Assembly (NCBI RefSeq): GCF_003634825.1
Contig: NZ_RBXD01000001.1
Coordinates: 890,501-954,500, forward strand
DNA: 64,000 bases
Origin: Flavobacterium sp. 123
Lineage (GTDB): Bacteria; Bacteroidota; Bacteroidia; Flavobacteriales; Flavobacteriaceae
Direction: 5' to 3'
In this document: positions 25,238 to 36,000 of the stretch, one piece after another
How positions within the stretch are numbered: the first letter of the stretch is position 1
Layout: each line of letters begins with the position of its first letter
Made by a program: the position numbers and the translations under genes
The notes under the pieces: generated by a model
What the model saw: the letters and a program-made list of their open reading frames with translations, nothing else
Told to the model about the DNA's origin: nothing
The model's database searches: none

Positions 25238-28200
25238 TTAATTTCCAAAATTATAACGAAGTGTAAATCCAGAACGAATATTTGTCAATGGAAATGAGGT
25301 CGAAATTACAGCTTTTGAAAACGAATGATCATAATAGAAAATAGCTGTTAGGTTTTTGCTAAATGCATAATCAGCCTTAATTTTCAAAGACCAAATATTT
25401 TGTCCAGCAGCTAATTGATTGTTATCATAATCTAAATAACGAACAATAGTCTGGTTGTTACGATACGCTAAATCAGCCGTTACATTGATATCACTTTTTA
25501 TAATTCCCGTTGGATTATCTGCTAATCTAGAAGAAAAAATCACATCTTTGAATCGGTAACCTAATCCTACTATATATTCAATACCTTTTACTTCGGTCAA
25601 TAAATTATTATCAAAACTCATTGACAAAGCCCTATCTTTTTTAATTTCTGTCAATACTTTTAAAGAGCTTTTCAATTCAAAATCAACTCTCACTAATGGA
25701 CTAAATTGCTCCACTAAGTTGACATTTGACATAATTGTTTTATTATAAAAATTACCACTTGCGTCTGTTCCGTTTGGCGTTCTATCGTATTCGAAATTAG
25801 ACCTGTAATTGTTAATAGTATAAGAAGCTCTATAATTGTGCTGCAAAGAAATTCGTTTAAAATTCTTTTTGAAAAAACCATAGCGCATCAATCCGTTGTA
25901 TTTTACTGACCAGTTTGGAATTGGGAAGTTTCTAAAAATTCCTAAAGACACATCGGAGGCATTGCTACCTGAATAAGCTGCTAAAAACGATGGCAATAAT
26001 ACCGCTTGGCTATTTTTACCATATCCTAAAGGATAACCTTCAGCATCAAGATTTATAGGATTACTAATATCAATTCCTCTTTGTGACGCTAATCTATTAG
26101 CAACCACAAGTCTGTTTGTTCTGAAATCATCAAAGGCGGCCGAACCATTTTCGTCACTAGTTGAAAAAGATGTTTTAATGAAAACCGCCGAAATAGAGAA
26201 AAGTCCATAACTGTATGGCGATCTTGCATTATACTGTCCATTTGTAACATCATATTGTTCTGAAAAATTTTCAGAATACGATCTATCCAAAGACAAATCT
26301 ATTTTAAGGTCAGGAAATAAATCTATATTTGCTGAAGTTTTAAAAATCTTGTTTGTCACCTGAGAATAATTCTGATTGAAATCTGGGTAAGTAGTAAGCC
26401 AACCTTTTTTTGCAGCTTCATATCTTACATCATCCTGACTACCAAAAACAAATCCTAAAGTTGGTTTAGAAGAACCTAAGAAACCTACACTTGGTATATA
26501 TCCGGGTAATACTGTTCCGCTATTGTACGTATAGTTCATTTGTACATTTTTCACACTAGTCAAAACACCTATCAAACCATCAACAAATAGATTATTTTTA
26601 GAGGTTTGTTGGAAATTTGTTTTAACTATTTTCTCTCCAGGTTTTGGAGCTGCTGCTTTCGTTTTTGAAGCAAAACTGTTTTTTGCTTTAGTCAATCCTA
26701 AATATTTATACAATGCATCCATATTAAATGTAGCATTCAAATTATTAGAATTAGCATTTTGGATTGTATTTCCTAAGTTATAACTGCTTCCTTCAATTTC
26801 TATTTGTGATAACGCATTTGAAGCACGTTGCCAGCTATAATCTCCCGTATATGAATAATTAGCTTTTACAAAACTGAATAATGGTATTTTATTTATTGGT
26901 ATTTCATAATCCAACTTCAATTGTTGCATATGTTGATTAGGATCTCCAATATCCCAATAGCTATCCCAAATGGTAAAACTATCAATAGGTTCATTCTTAT
27001 CATTCAAATAGCTTTTCACAATATTACTTGACGAAGCTATATAATTCAACTTTAATGCTTTAGTCAGATTATAATTAAATCCATATTGGTAATTAAAGGC
27101 AAAATTTCGTCTGTATAATGGATCAATAGCAATTCCTTGAACGCCATCAACTTGTCTAAACTGCTGACGATTGTACTGTCGAATTATATCTGTATTAAAT
27201 GAAATATTTGAAGGCAAATAATTAAAATTAAAATCACTTAACATTTTCCAGTAGGTGCTTTTCTTCATGAATTTAGTATTCTTGAATGGCTCCACCGATT
27301 TTGGTTGAAAAGTAAATGCATAATCAACGGAGGAATTAACTTGCTGATCGATATAATTTTCTATTTCAAAATCATGACGTTCTACCTCATTTATTGACTG
27401 AGAAAAAGTGAAATTTTCTGGGTCATAAATATGTTGTTTTTGTTCTGGTCTTCTTTCTTTTCTTACTCCAATAAAATTAATACTGGTTCGTTTTGTATAA
27501 TCAATTGCTCTGCTTTTAATATTATCTTTTTCTGAAGCAGCACTATTATCCAATAGTTGTTTCAGTTTAATATCTTGATTAAAAGGATCGTATTCTGGCG
27601 TAATTGTTTCTTCACCAATACCATAATTAAATGGTAGATTGATTCCCCATTTTGGAGGCAACAATTTTCCAAGGTTAAAATTCGTTACAATATTATACTG
27701 CTGAATATCTTCCCTACTTCTTTCATTAGGCCCTTGTTCCAAAGCACCAAAACCAATTGTGGTCTTTTTACCTGTAGCTGATATAGTTGCAAAATCAGCC
27801 ATATTTGAATCAATATTCAAAACTGCAGCCATACCACCTTTATTATCCATATCCGCCAAGCGAAGTTCATTGAACCAAACCTCCCCTTTAATATCTTGAT
27901 GCAAATCATTGTTTTTCACACCGACCATCAAAGTTCTAACCAGACCAAAATTTGGATTCCCTTTTATTCCTATTTTCAATTTAGTGTTTCCATCAGCATC
28001 CGCTACACCTGATACATTATCTGGATAATAAATTCCATCTATAGGCAATGTGCTAGGATCAATACTCATGGCCTTAATTTTCAATTTAGTCAATAAATCT
28101 AAGGACAAATCAATTTCATTTTCTTCTGGCCAGACAACCTCTGCACTAAGAGAAGAACAATCTGAGGAGGACGAAGAGGAAGGAACGGTAACTTTTAAAG

Positions 28201-31200
28201 GAATTTCTACTTGATAAAAATTTTGGGTAAAATCATTCCCAAAACGAATAAAACCAATCATCTGATTGTCTTGAATAGAAATTTCATTTGGCAAAGATTC
28301 AGCGTGTAAAAACATTTTCAATTTTTTGAATTGACGCATATCTACACTTACATTTTTGAAAACAGCTCTTGAATCTTCTGGTTCTAGTCCATCACCTGAC
28401 ACTCTCAATGATAACGATTGTTCGTTTTGATTAATGATGGTGTTGTTATTATACAATTTTTCTCTAACTACTCCTGGAGGCGTAATATAATTGACAGGAC
28501 ATCTTTCATTATTTTCTTGGACATTAACGGCTAAAACATCTAAATCTGTATTGTCATCATCTACATTAGTATCATTAAAATCTAATGTTTTAGTATATCT
28601 TCTCCATTCGCCACGCACTAAATCCAAAGCTCCAAAACGTACTGTAACTTGCTCATTAAAGCCTGTCATAAACATTCGCATAAAGCGTATCGATCTAAAA
28701 TCAGAAATATTCCCAATAGTGTTTTCTGGTTGTGAAACAGGTATTTTGAACTGAATCCATCTTGCCTCAGTAGTTGAACCATTTGGCAACTCTACTTGTG
28801 TGTTTCTGATATCAGTAATATAATTTTGTCCAACACTCATATTTGGCTGAAGATTAATACTGTATTCATAATACGCATTGATTGTATTCATGGTATTATC
28901 TCTATTGATATCTTCCACATCTGGAACCGTAGACGCTCCTCTATTGATATCATTTATATCAACAGCTGAATTCCCGTCAACTCCATTATAGTTTTTATAA
29001 CGATCTGTAAGATTTCCTGAAGAATTGAGGTAATAGGTATAATCATCACCAGCAGGATCAGATTCAGAAGCATAATTATTATATATCGAAGCCTCTTTTG
29101 CATTAGGCAAACCATCCAAACCTATATCTTGATTGGTTCGGTTATTTGTGTTGTTATCAAAAGCATATATCAAAGATTGTGAAGCGGGAACATCACCCCA
29201 AATTGGTTGTGGATTTGTCAATATTTGGTCTGGTCCAAGTCCATTTTCATATTGTTTTCTTCCATCTTTCAAAATATCTTCTGAAAGTTCTCCTAAGTTG
29301 AAATATATTTTACCTGTATTAGAAGCTGGAACTGCTCCACTACCAACATAAGGATCTAAAACCCAAAACTGAATATACTCAACATTTCCTTGCTCAAAAT
29401 TAGTCGAGCTTAAAGAACGCATAATTCCTCCAAAATTATCTCTTGGATTTGTTCCAATGTTTGAATTGTTATTATACGGCCCTCTATCAGATGGATAATA
29501 ACTCAAATCCAAAGTGTTTACAATTTGAGATTGTCCTTGCGCGATATCAGTCAATGGATATAACTCTTCACTGTAAATTCTTCGGGTTGTGTTTAATGAC
29601 AAATCATCATTAGTAATTCCTGATGGTTTTTGAGTGTAAAAAATAGGGTCAATTGAATACCATGATAATTTTGCTCTTTTAAAGCCATAACTCAAATCAT
29701 TTGCACTTTCATTAAAATTATACATGCTTTCGGCATCATTGACTGGAGTTGAAGATAAACTCCAAGAATACGGTGAACGCATGTCTATAGTAGATTGTGA
29801 ACCTTCAAAATCATCAACATAAATAGTAGATTCTCCTTGAAATTGATCGGCTTTTGGGGTATCTGGTTTCAAAAAAGCAATTTCTCCTCTCACCGAAAGA
29901 TTTGAAGGAACATCCGTATCAATATTTGGCAACTTGTTAACCAAACGAGTTAAAAAAGGAACTTCCGTTGAAAAATTAGTGTTGAATCCAAAAATGGTAT
30001 TGTTAACTGATTCTTGTCCAAAACTAGATTTTTGAGTAAATGGTTTTTCGGTCATTTTTAAGAAAGTGGCACCTACCAAAAATTTATCTGATATTTTGTG
30101 CTCTACATTCACCCCCATAAATTGTCGGGTTTGTTGACCAAAAATAGAATTGTTTTCTAACGAAACCTGAATTGGTGTATTAGAAGCTTGTAAAGAAGGG
30201 TCCAAAATCTGAACTCTTCCTAATTGATAATTAACACTATAATCAACTCCTTCAACTAAAACTCTTCCACCAGCGGTAACAACTACTGATCCTTGTGGCA
30301 CATTAAAAGCACCTATAGGAATTCCATCCCCACTTGATGATTTATATTTTCCTCGCAATAAGAATTTGTTTTTATCACTGTCTTGTAAAGCTCCTGATTG
30401 TGTATTTCGATACATGCTTCGGAATACATATTTTTTTTGATTTGCGTTATAGGTATTTACATCACTATAGGTTTCTCCCGAACCTGGATTTGATAATTTA
30501 GAAAACAATAATTCTCCAAAAGGTTCTTTGGTCGTAAATATGATTCGCCCGTTTTGAGCATCTACAGTTAGACCTTGCATAAAATCAAAAAATCCATCAC
30601 CTCCCGTTTGTGGATCATTATTATAATTTAGTTTATCTAAATTGAATACTTTAAGCAAAGGTGTTTCGGCTACTTTGTTTTCAGGCAAAGGATTAGAAGG
30701 AAATGGACTTCCGGCCTCGGTAATATAATTCAACGGGGAAGGATCCGTATACAAAATATTAAATCTGAAATCTTCTTGTTTTAACTGATATCCCCCTTGA
30801 ATCTGATAAATGTTTTTCATCATTAAATTCCAAACAGGATTTTTGACATTGGTTAAATTACTTTTCAGCATTTTCAAAACCAAACTTTGAGTAATAATAC
30901 TTTTATTTGAATTAGTATTAGTATTTCCTCCAACAACCGTAGCATCTACTCCGTCATTTCCAAATTCACCCACTTGATAGACTTTGTCTCCAATGGTGTA
31001 TTGATAAGCAACAGCAAGAATTTCATCATTAGCTAATTTTTGTTGTAACGAAATGTATCCTAATTGAGCATTATAGGTATATTCATTCGGATTTAATTTT
31101 CGGGCGTTTTCTAACTTCGAATAATCTTGTCCTTCGCTTACAGTGGTATTAAAACCTGAATTTGAAGTTACAATTTCTCGAATATTAGAATTTAATAAAC

Positions 31201-32386
31201 CTGTGCCAGCTTCTATCTGCGCCGGATCATAATCATTGTTTTTATTGTCCGTAGGCGAATCAATAGGATTGTTGAAAATTCCCGCTGAAGGATCTAGCAC
31301 AACTACTTCATTATCTGGAATCCCTGATAATTGTCCTTCCCCTAAATCCTGAAGTGCAATAATATTTCTTAAATTATTATTCGTTGTTGTAACCCTGTTT
31401 TGTTTGTTTGTAACCCAAACTTCCAATCTCGAAATTTGAACTCTACTGTCTATAAATGGATAATTTTTTAAAGAAGCATCGTATCTATTTCTGAAATATT
31501 GTGACAAGAAAAAGTGTCTGTCATTATCATAATCAAGAGCGAAAATATCAAAATTTTGAACGGTTCCTCCACCTTCTGCAACGATGCTTTTGGTTTGTGA
31601 TTTTTGTTCTGAAAAAACTCCCGTAACTGTAGTTTTACCAAATTTCAATTGCGTTTTAACCCCAAATAAACTTTGAGCGCCTCGAATCAAAGAACTATTC
31701 AAAGGCATGCTTACATTTCCGACTTCAATTTTTTGAATGATGTCATCCTCGGTTGGAGCGTATTCTAATTTGATTAAATTCTGAAATGCAAAAGTTGATT
31801 GTGTATCATAATTAGCATTTACATTCAATCGCGTTCCTACTTTACCCATCAAACTCATGCTAATTCTTTGATCAAAATCAAAAGAAGTATTTGATCTGTT
31901 TCTAGGAGAAAAAGAAGGGTTATCTTGTTTTGTGTACCGCATCCCTAAATCCATTTCAACAGATCCGGTAGGTTTCACATCAATAGTATTACTACCAAAA
32001 ATGGATTCAAAAAAACCTGATTTCACATAGTATCTTGGTAATAAATCCTTTTTGGCATCTTCACTGCCTGTTTTTTTACCATCAATTGCATCTACTTTAC
32101 TTTTGAAATACTCCCGCATGGATTCTTTCAAAACTAAATTTTCGTATTCTTTTGGGGTTAAAATAATAGGATAATTGATAGAAAATCCATCAACGGAATT
32201 TGTATAAACATACCGATCCGTAACTGGATCATACGTATAAGCAGAAAGAATACTTTGAGGGTTTTTTATTTGAACTTTCCCTACAGAAAATCCAGACTTA
32301 ACAGTATCTTGAGCCTTTTCATTTACTTGGGCCTGAGATACAAAACCACAAAATAAAATTAGTACTAAAACACAAATTTTATTCAT
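25238..32386 (-). CDS. sprA: SprA, outer-membrane translocon of the type IX secretion system
   Basis: The 2382-residue product begins with a signal peptide (cleavage near SQAQ) and has the size and content of SprA/Sov: repeated segments such as GSVEMDLGMRYTKQDNP, GRVQILDPSL and IYVDDFEGSQSTIDM, and a very large beta-barrel ending TNIRSGFTLRYNFGN. SprA forms the giant outer-membrane pore through which type IX substrates pass, and is needed for gliding and for secretion of enzymes and adhesins. It lies 26 bp after ruvA and may share its transcript. The reading frame is intact over 7.1 kb. Confidence 0.96.
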   Translation of the reverse strand: MNKICVLVLILFCGFVSQAQVNEKAQDTVKSGFSVGKVQIKNPQSILSAYTYDPVTDRYVYTNSVDGFSINYPIILTPKEYENLVLKESMREYFKSKVDAIDGKKTGSEDAKKDLLPRYYVKSGFFESIFGSNTIDVKPTGSVEMDLGMRYTKQDNPSFSPRNRSNTSFDFDQRISMSLMGKVGTRLNVNANYDTQSTFAFQNLIKLEYAPTEDDIIQKIEVGNVSMPLNSSLIRGAQSLFGVKTQLKFGKTTVTGVFSEQKSQTKSIVAEGGGTVQNFDIFALDYDNDRHFFLSQYFRNRYDASLKNYPFIDSRVQISRLEVWVTNKQNRVTTTNNNLRNIIALQDLGEGQLSGIPDNEVVVLDPSAGIFNNPIDSPTDNKNNDYDPAQIEAGTGLLNSNIREIVTSNSGFNTTVSEGQDYSKLENARKLNPNEYTYNAQLGYISLQQKLANDEILAVAYQYTIGDKVYQVGEFGNDGVDATVVGGNTNTNSNKSIITQSLVLKMLKSNLTNVKNPVWNLMMKNIYQIQGGYQLKQEDFRFNILYTDPSPLNYITEAGSPFPSNPLPENKVAETPLLKVFNLDKLNYNNDPQTGGDGFFDFMQGLTVDAQNGRIIFTTKEPFGELLFSKLSNPGSGETYSDVNTYNANQKKYVFRSMYRNTQSGALQDSDKNKFLLRGKYKSSSGDGIPIGAFNVPQGSVVVTAGGRVLVEGVDYSVNYQLGRVQILDPSLQASNTPIQVSLENNSIFGQQTRQFMGVNVEHKISDKFLVGATFLKMTEKPFTQKSSFGQESVNNTIFGFNTNFSTEVPFLTRLVNKLPNIDTDVPSNLSVRGEIAFLKPDTPKADQFQGESTIYVDDFEGSQSTIDMRSPYSWSLSSTPVNDAESMYNFNESANDLSYGFKRAKLSWYSIDPIFYTQKPSGITNDDLSLNTTRRIYSEELYPLTDIAQGQSQIVNTLDLSYYPSDRGPYNNNSNIGTNPRDNFGGIMRSLSSTNFEQGNVEYIQFWVLDPYVGSGAVPASNTGKIYFNLGELSEDILKDGRKQYENGLGPDQILTNPQPIWGDVPASQSLIYAFDNNTNNRTNQDIGLDGLPNAKEASIYNNYASESDPAGDDYTYYLNSSGNLTDRYKNYNGVDGNSAVDINDINRGASTVPDVEDINRDNTMNTINAYYEYSINLQPNMSVGQNYITDIRNTQVELPNGSTTEARWIQFKIPVSQPENTIGNISDFRSIRFMRMFMTGFNEQVTVRFGALDLVRGEWRRYTKTLDFNDTNVDDDNTDLDVLAVNVQENNERCPVNYITPPGVVREKLYNNNTIINQNEQSLSLRVSGDGLEPEDSRAVFKNVSVDMRQFKKLKMFLHAESLPNEISIQDNQMIGFIRFGNDFTQNFYQVEIPLKVTVPSSSSSSDCSSLSAEVVWPEENEIDLSLDLLTKLKIKAMSIDPSTLPIDGIYYPDNVSGVADADGNTKLKIGIKGNPNFGLVRTLMVGVKNNDLHQDIKGEVWFNELRLADMDNKGGMAAVLNIDSNMADFATISATGKKTTIGFGALEQGPNERSREDIQQYNIVTNFNLGKLLPPKWGINLPFNYGIGEETITPEYDPFNQDIKLKQLLDNSAASEKDNIKSRAIDYTKRTSINFIGVRKERRPEQKQHIYDPENFTFSQSINEVERHDFEIENYIDQQVNSSVDYAFTFQPKSVEPFKNTKFMKKSTYWKMLSDFNFNYLPSNISFNTDIIRQYNRQQFRQVDGVQGIAIDPLYRRNFAFNYQYGFNYNLTKALKLNYIASSSNIVKSYLNDKNEPIDSFTIWDSYWDIGDPNQHMQQLKLDYEIPINKIPLFSFVKANYSYTGDYSWQRASNALSQIEIEGSSYNLGNTIQNANSNNLNATFNMDALYKYLGLTKAKNSFASKTKAAAPKPGEKIVKTNFQQTSKNNLFVDGLIGVLTSVKNVQMNYTYNSGTVLPGYIPSVGFLGSSKPTLGFVFGSQDDVRYEAAKKGWLTTYPDFNQNYSQVTNKIFKTSANIDLFPDLKIDLSLDRSYSENFSEQYDVTNGQYNARSPYSYGLFSISAVFIKTSFSTSDENGSAAFDDFRTNRLVVANRLASQRGIDISNPINLDAEGYPLGYGKNSQAVLLPSFLAAYSGSNASDVSLGIFRNFPIPNWSVKYNGLMRYGFFKKNFKRISLQHNYRASYTINNYRSNFEYDRTPNGTDASGNFYNKTIMSNVNLVEQFSPLVRVDFELKSSLKVLTEIKKDRALSMSFDNNLLTEVKGIEYIVGLGYRFKDVIFSSRLADNPTGIIKSDINVTADLAYRNNQTIVRYLDYDNNQLAAGQNIWSLKIKADYAFSKNLTAIFYYDHSFSKAVISTSFPLTNIRSGFTLRYNFGN

Positions 32387-32412
32387 ATAATTTTAGTGTT
32401 ACTTTTATGCTT

Positions 32413-32994
32413 TTATAAGCTTTTTAAAGCTTTTTTAATAATTGATTCAACAGTAGCTTCTGGATCTTCTTTTATGATTTTTTCTATAACTTTCTCTGAC
32501 GCTTTTCTAACAAAACCTAAAACCTCCAAAGCAGATAACGCTTCATCTCGATTTGTATTGCTCTGAGACATAGAAACTTCATCTAAATCATACAATTTCA
32601 AAACCTTTTCCTTTAAATCAAGAATTACCCTTTGTGCGGTTTTACTACCAATACCTTTTATGGATTGAATTGTAACTACATCTCCAGATGCTATTGCATT
32701 TGTAATTTGTTTTGGATCTAAAGAGGAAAGCATAGTTCTAGCAATACTTGCCCCAATTCCAGATACAGACAATAACATTTTGAATATTTCTCTTTCAGAT
32801 TTTTCAACAAAACCAAATAGTGTATGTGCATCTTCTTTTATTTGAAGATGCGTAAATAATTTTATAAAATCCGTATTAGGAAGTAGTGAATAGGTATGTA
32901 ATGAAATATTAACATGGTATCCAACGCCTCCACAATCTATAACGACTTGTGTTGGTGTTTTTTCTACTAGTTTCCCTTGCAAATGTGCTATCAT
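32413..32994 (-). CDS. ruvA: Holliday junction branch migration protein RuvA
   Basis: The 193-residue protein has all three RuvA domains: N-terminal OB fold (MIAHLQGKLVEKTPTQVVID), two helix-hairpin-helix motifs (LLSVSGIGASIARTML and IKGIGSKTAQRVILDLKEK), and a C-terminal three-helix domain that contacts RuvB (NRDEALSALEVLGF). It binds four-way junctions during recombination. It sits between maeB and sprA on the minus strand; ruvB is not nearby. Confidence 0.96.
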   Translation of the reverse strand: MIAHLQGKLVEKTPTQVVIDCGGVGYHVNISLHTYSLLPNTDFIKLFTHLQIKEDAHTLFGFVEKSEREIFKMLLSVSGIGASIARTMLSSLDPKQITNAIASGDVVTIQSIKGIGSKTAQRVILDLKEKVLKLYDLDEVSMSQSNTNRDEALSALEVLGFVRKASEKVIEKIIKEDPEATVESIIKKALKSL

Positions 32995-33010
32995 ATAGAT
33001 TTTATATTAT

Positions 33011-33046
33011 CAAATATAATAAAATTAAACTTACTTTTTTGGGCAA
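33011..33046 (-). promoter_or_regulatory. Promoter of ruvA (and perhaps sprA)
   Basis: Minus-strand TATATTTG (33011-33018) fits the -7 consensus, with a TTG at 33044-33046, 25 bp upstream. It lies 17 bp before the ruvA start. Confidence 0.4.
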
Positions 33047-33073
33047 GCTTCCATTCTATTTTTCAACTCAAAT

Positions 33074-35347
33074 TTATTTTTTTTCCTTCTCTTGAGCATC
33101 AATAACCGCAATAGCCGCCATATTGACCATTTCTTCAACACTTGCTCCTAACTGGAATATATGAACTGGTTTACCCATTCCTAACATTATTGGTCCAATT
33201 GAGTCTACTTTGTTAAGTTCTTTCATCAATTTATAGGTAATATTAGCTGATTCTAAATTAGGAAAAATCAATGTATTTACTTTTTTTCCAGCTAATTTAG
33301 AAAACGGGAATTTTTTCTCCAACATCTCAGGATTAAGCGCAAAATCAGCTTGAAGCTCTCCATCAACTATCATGTCAGGGTAATTTTTATGCAAATAAGC
33401 TACTGCTTCTCTTACTTTTCCAGCGCTTTCATTCGTTGAAGAACCAAAATTAGAATAAGAAACCATTGCAATAACAGGTTCAACCCCAAACATTTTTGCA
33501 GCATTTGAAGTCATGATTGCAATTTTTGCCAAATCTTCTGCAGATGGATTAATATTAATTGCTGTATCTGACAAAAACATTGGCCCACGAGCAGTCATCA
33601 TCATATTTGTTGTTGCCACAATAGAAACTCCAGGTGCTTTATCAATAAGCTGCAGCATCGGTTTTACTACTGAAGGATAACTTCTAGAATGACCAGAAAC
33701 TAGTGCATCAGCTTGCCCTACATTTACCATCATAGCAGCAAAATAATTTCTTTCACGCATCAATTTTTGAGCGTCTAATAATGAGATTCCTCTTCTTTGT
33801 CTAGTTTTCCAATAGGTTGTAGCAAAACTATTTTTTCTCTCTTCTTCAGCAGCTTCTTTTGGATCAATAATTGGAACATCGGCAACAAAACCTATTTCCG
33901 CTTTTAGCTCCATAATAACTTCTTTATTTCCTAATAAAATTGGGAAACCAATACCTTCTTCCAAAACAATTTGAGCCGCTTTAAGAACATCTAAATGATC
34001 TGCTTCTGCAAAAACAATACGTTTTGGATCGTTTTTAGCTCTATTTGTTATCAATCGAACCATTTTATTATCGTTGCCTAATCGATCTAATAAAATTTCT
34101 TCATAGGCATTCCAATCTGTAATAGGATTTAAGGCAACTCCAGAGTCCATTGCTGCTTTTGCAACAGCAGGTGCAACAACGGTAATCAATCGTGGATCAA
34201 AAGGAGATGGGATAATATATTCACGTCCAAAAGTTAATTTTTTAGCTCCATAGGCAATATTTACCTGTTCTGGCACATGCTCTTTTGCTAATGCTGCTAA
34301 TGCTCTAACAGCCGCCATTTTCATAGCTTCGTTGATTTTAGTAGCTCGTACATCTAATGCTCCTCTAAAAATATATGGAAACCCAAGTACATTATTCACT
34401 TGATTAGGAAAATCAGATCTTCCCGTGGCCATAATAACATCTTTTCTAGTTGCAATTGCTAGGTTATAATCTATTTCAGGAACTGGATTTGCCATCGCAA
34501 AAACAATAGGATTTTCAGCCATACCTAATAACATTTTTGGTGTCATAATATCCCCTGACGACAATCCTAAAAATATATCTGCATCAACTAATGCTTCTTC
34601 AAGACTTATTGAAGGCATATCTTTAGCATATTGTTGTTGCAAATCTGACAATGATGGATTTCCTTTTGTTAATAGTCCTTTGCTGTTAAACATGTAAATA
34701 TTTTCAAGTTTAACACCAAGCAAAATATATAAATTTGCACATGCTAAAGCTGCAGATCCTGCACCAGAAACAACCATCTTCATATCTTCCGCTTTTTTTC
34801 CTGCAAGTTCTAGTGCGTTCAAAAGTGCTGCTGAAGATATAATTGCTGTTCCATGTTGATCATCATGCATCACTGGGATATCTAATTCTTCAACTAAACG
34901 TCTTTCTATTTCAAAAGATTCAGGGGCTTTAATATCTTCTAGGTTTATTCCACCAAAAGTTGGCGCTATATTTTTTACTGTTTGAATGAATTCTTCAATA
35001 TTTTTTGTGCTTATTTCAATGTCGAATACATCGATTCCTGCAAAAATTTTGAACAACAAGCCTTTTCCTTCCATTACAGGTTTTGAAGCTTCTGGACCTA
35101 TATCTCCCAATCCTAAAACTGCGGTTCCATTAGTAATTACAGCAACTAAATTTCCTTTTGTAGTATACTTATAGACATTGTTAACGTCCTTTGCAATTTC
35201 CAAACATGGCTCGGCAACTCCGGGTGAATATGCCAAAGATAAATCTCTTTGCGTCGCATATTTCTTAGTTGGAACTACTTGAATTTTACCTGGCTGGGGC
35301 TTTGCATGATATAATAACGCCTCTCTTCTTTTGCTGTTTTGATCCAT
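33074..35347 (-). CDS. maeB: NADP-dependent malic enzyme with C-terminal phosphotransacetylase domain
   Basis: The 757-residue fusion has an N-terminal malic enzyme part (residues ~1-420; [12 protein letters not shown], the [10 protein letters not shown] metal-binding region and the [15 protein letters not shown] dinucleotide fold) and a C-terminal phosphotransacetylase-like domain (~430-757; [16 protein letters not shown]). This is the standard MaeB layout. It converts malate to pyruvate with NADPH release. In known MaeB proteins the C-terminal domain is regulatory rather than catalytic. It has its own -7 element upstream. Confidence 0.95.
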   Translation of the reverse strand: MDQNSKRREALLYHAKPQPGKIQVVPTKKYATQRDLSLAYSPGVAEPCLEIAKDVNNVYKYTTKGNLVAVITNGTAVLGLGDIGPEASKPVMEGKGLLFKIFAGIDVFDIEISTKNIEEFIQTVKNIAPTFGGINLEDIKAPESFEIERRLVEELDIPVMHDDQHGTAIISSAALLNALELAGKKAEDMKMVVSGAGSAALACANLYILLGVKLENIYMFNSKGLLTKGNPSLSDLQQQYAKDMPSISLEEALVDADIFLGLSSGDIMTPKMLLGMAENPIVFAMANPVPEIDYNLAIATRKDVIMATGRSDFPNQVNNVLGFPYIFRGALDVRATKINEAMKMAAVRALAALAKEHVPEQVNIAYGAKKLTFGREYIIPSPFDPRLITVVAPAVAKAAMDSGVALNPITDWNAYEEILLDRLGNDNKMVRLITNRAKNDPKRIVFAEADHLDVLKAAQIVLEEGIGFPILLGNKEVIMELKAEIGFVADVPIIDPKEAAEEERKNSFATTYWKTRQRRGISLLDAQKLMRERNYFAAMMVNVGQADALVSGHSRSYPSVVKPMLQLIDKAPGVSIVATTNMMMTARGPMFLSDTAININPSAEDLAKIAIMTSNAAKMFGVEPVIAMVSYSNFGSSTNESAGKVREAVAYLHKNYPDMIVDGELQADFALNPEMLEKKFPFSKLAGKKVNTLIFPNLESANITYKLMKELNKVDSIGPIMLGMGKPVHIFQLGASVEEMVNMAAIAVIDAQEKEKK

Positions 35348-35371
35348 TTTGTCAGATTTTATACTAGATTA

Positions 35372-35379
35372 CAAAGATA
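35372..35379 (-). promoter_or_regulatory. -7 promoter element of maeB
   Basis: Minus-strand TATCTTTG matches TAnnTTTG and lies 24 bp before the maeB start. No TTG box is seen at the usual distance. Confidence 0.4.
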
Positions 35380-35449
35380 AGAGTCTTGATCTAAAAAAAG
35401 AGGACTTTTACTCCATTCTTTTGCATAAAACAAACTTCCATTTTGAATT

Positions 35450-35480
35450 AAAAAAAAAGCCGCATTAATATGCAGCTTTA
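35450..35480 (-). terminator. Terminator of the CBS-domain gene
   Basis: A 10-bp stem forms in minus-strand RNA between 35471-35480 and 35457-35466 (one U-G wobble), followed by a run of U. It begins 23 bp after the CBS gene stop. Confidence 0.75.
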
Positions 35481-35503
35481 TTTAAGATTATTTCTTGTTC
35501 TTT

Positions 35504-35929
35504 TTATTGCGTAATATAGGAGTTCAAATGTTGAATAGTATCTTTTTGAATTTCAATAATTGCTTTAACCACATCACTTATAGAAATGATCCCTATAACA
35601 ATATTATTTTCTATAACTGGTAAATGCCTCACCCTTTTACCGTTCATTAATTCCATACAAGACTCCAGATTGTCAGTAAGTTTTACTGTAACAACATCCG
35701 TCTCCATGATTTCACAAACTAAGGCATTCTTAGACGATTTAGCTTTCAAAACAATTTTTCTGGCATAATCTCTCTCCGATAAAATCCCTTTCAAAACTGT
35801 ATCTTCAATAACAAGTATAGCTCCAATATTTTTTTCGCTCATCACTGTCAATGCTTCGTATACAGTATTCGTAGGAAGTACTGAATAAACTTCCTTCCCC
35901 TTTGTGCTTAAAATTTGATCTACAGTCAT
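35504..35929 (-). CDS. Two-CBS-domain protein
   Basis: The 141-residue protein consists of two CBS domains (residues ~7-62 and ~72-128), with GILSERDYARKIV and GIISISDVVKAIIE as their closing motifs. Such stand-alone CBS pairs bind adenosyl ligands such as AMP, ATP or NADH and usually act as regulators. Partner and ligand are unknown here. It has its own likely promoter and terminator, so it is separate from the trehalase operon just upstream. Confidence 0.88.
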   Translation of the reverse strand: MTVDQILSTKGKEVYSVLPTNTVYEALTVMSEKNIGAILVIEDTVLKGILSERDYARKIVLKAKSSKNALVCEIMETDVVTVKLTDNLESCMELMNGKRVRHLPVIENNIVIGIISISDVVKAIIEIQKDTIQHLNSYITQ

Positions 35930-35952
35930 GATAAATAAGTTAGAATGAATTA

Positions 35953-35984
35953 TAAAGTTAAAAAAAATATCGTTCGAAAAACAA
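35953..35984 (-). promoter_or_regulatory. Likely promoter of the CBS-domain gene
   Basis: Minus-strand TAACTTTA (35953-35960) differs by one base from the -7 consensus and is preceded after 21 bp by a TTG at 35982-35984. Confidence 0.35.
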
Positions 35985-36000
35985 AAAAATTAATTTACTT

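Noticed and set aside
28491..29351. Antisense frames of 72-87 codons inside sprA
   Set aside because: They lie opposite an intact, well-recognised gene and show no domain, signal peptide or promoter.
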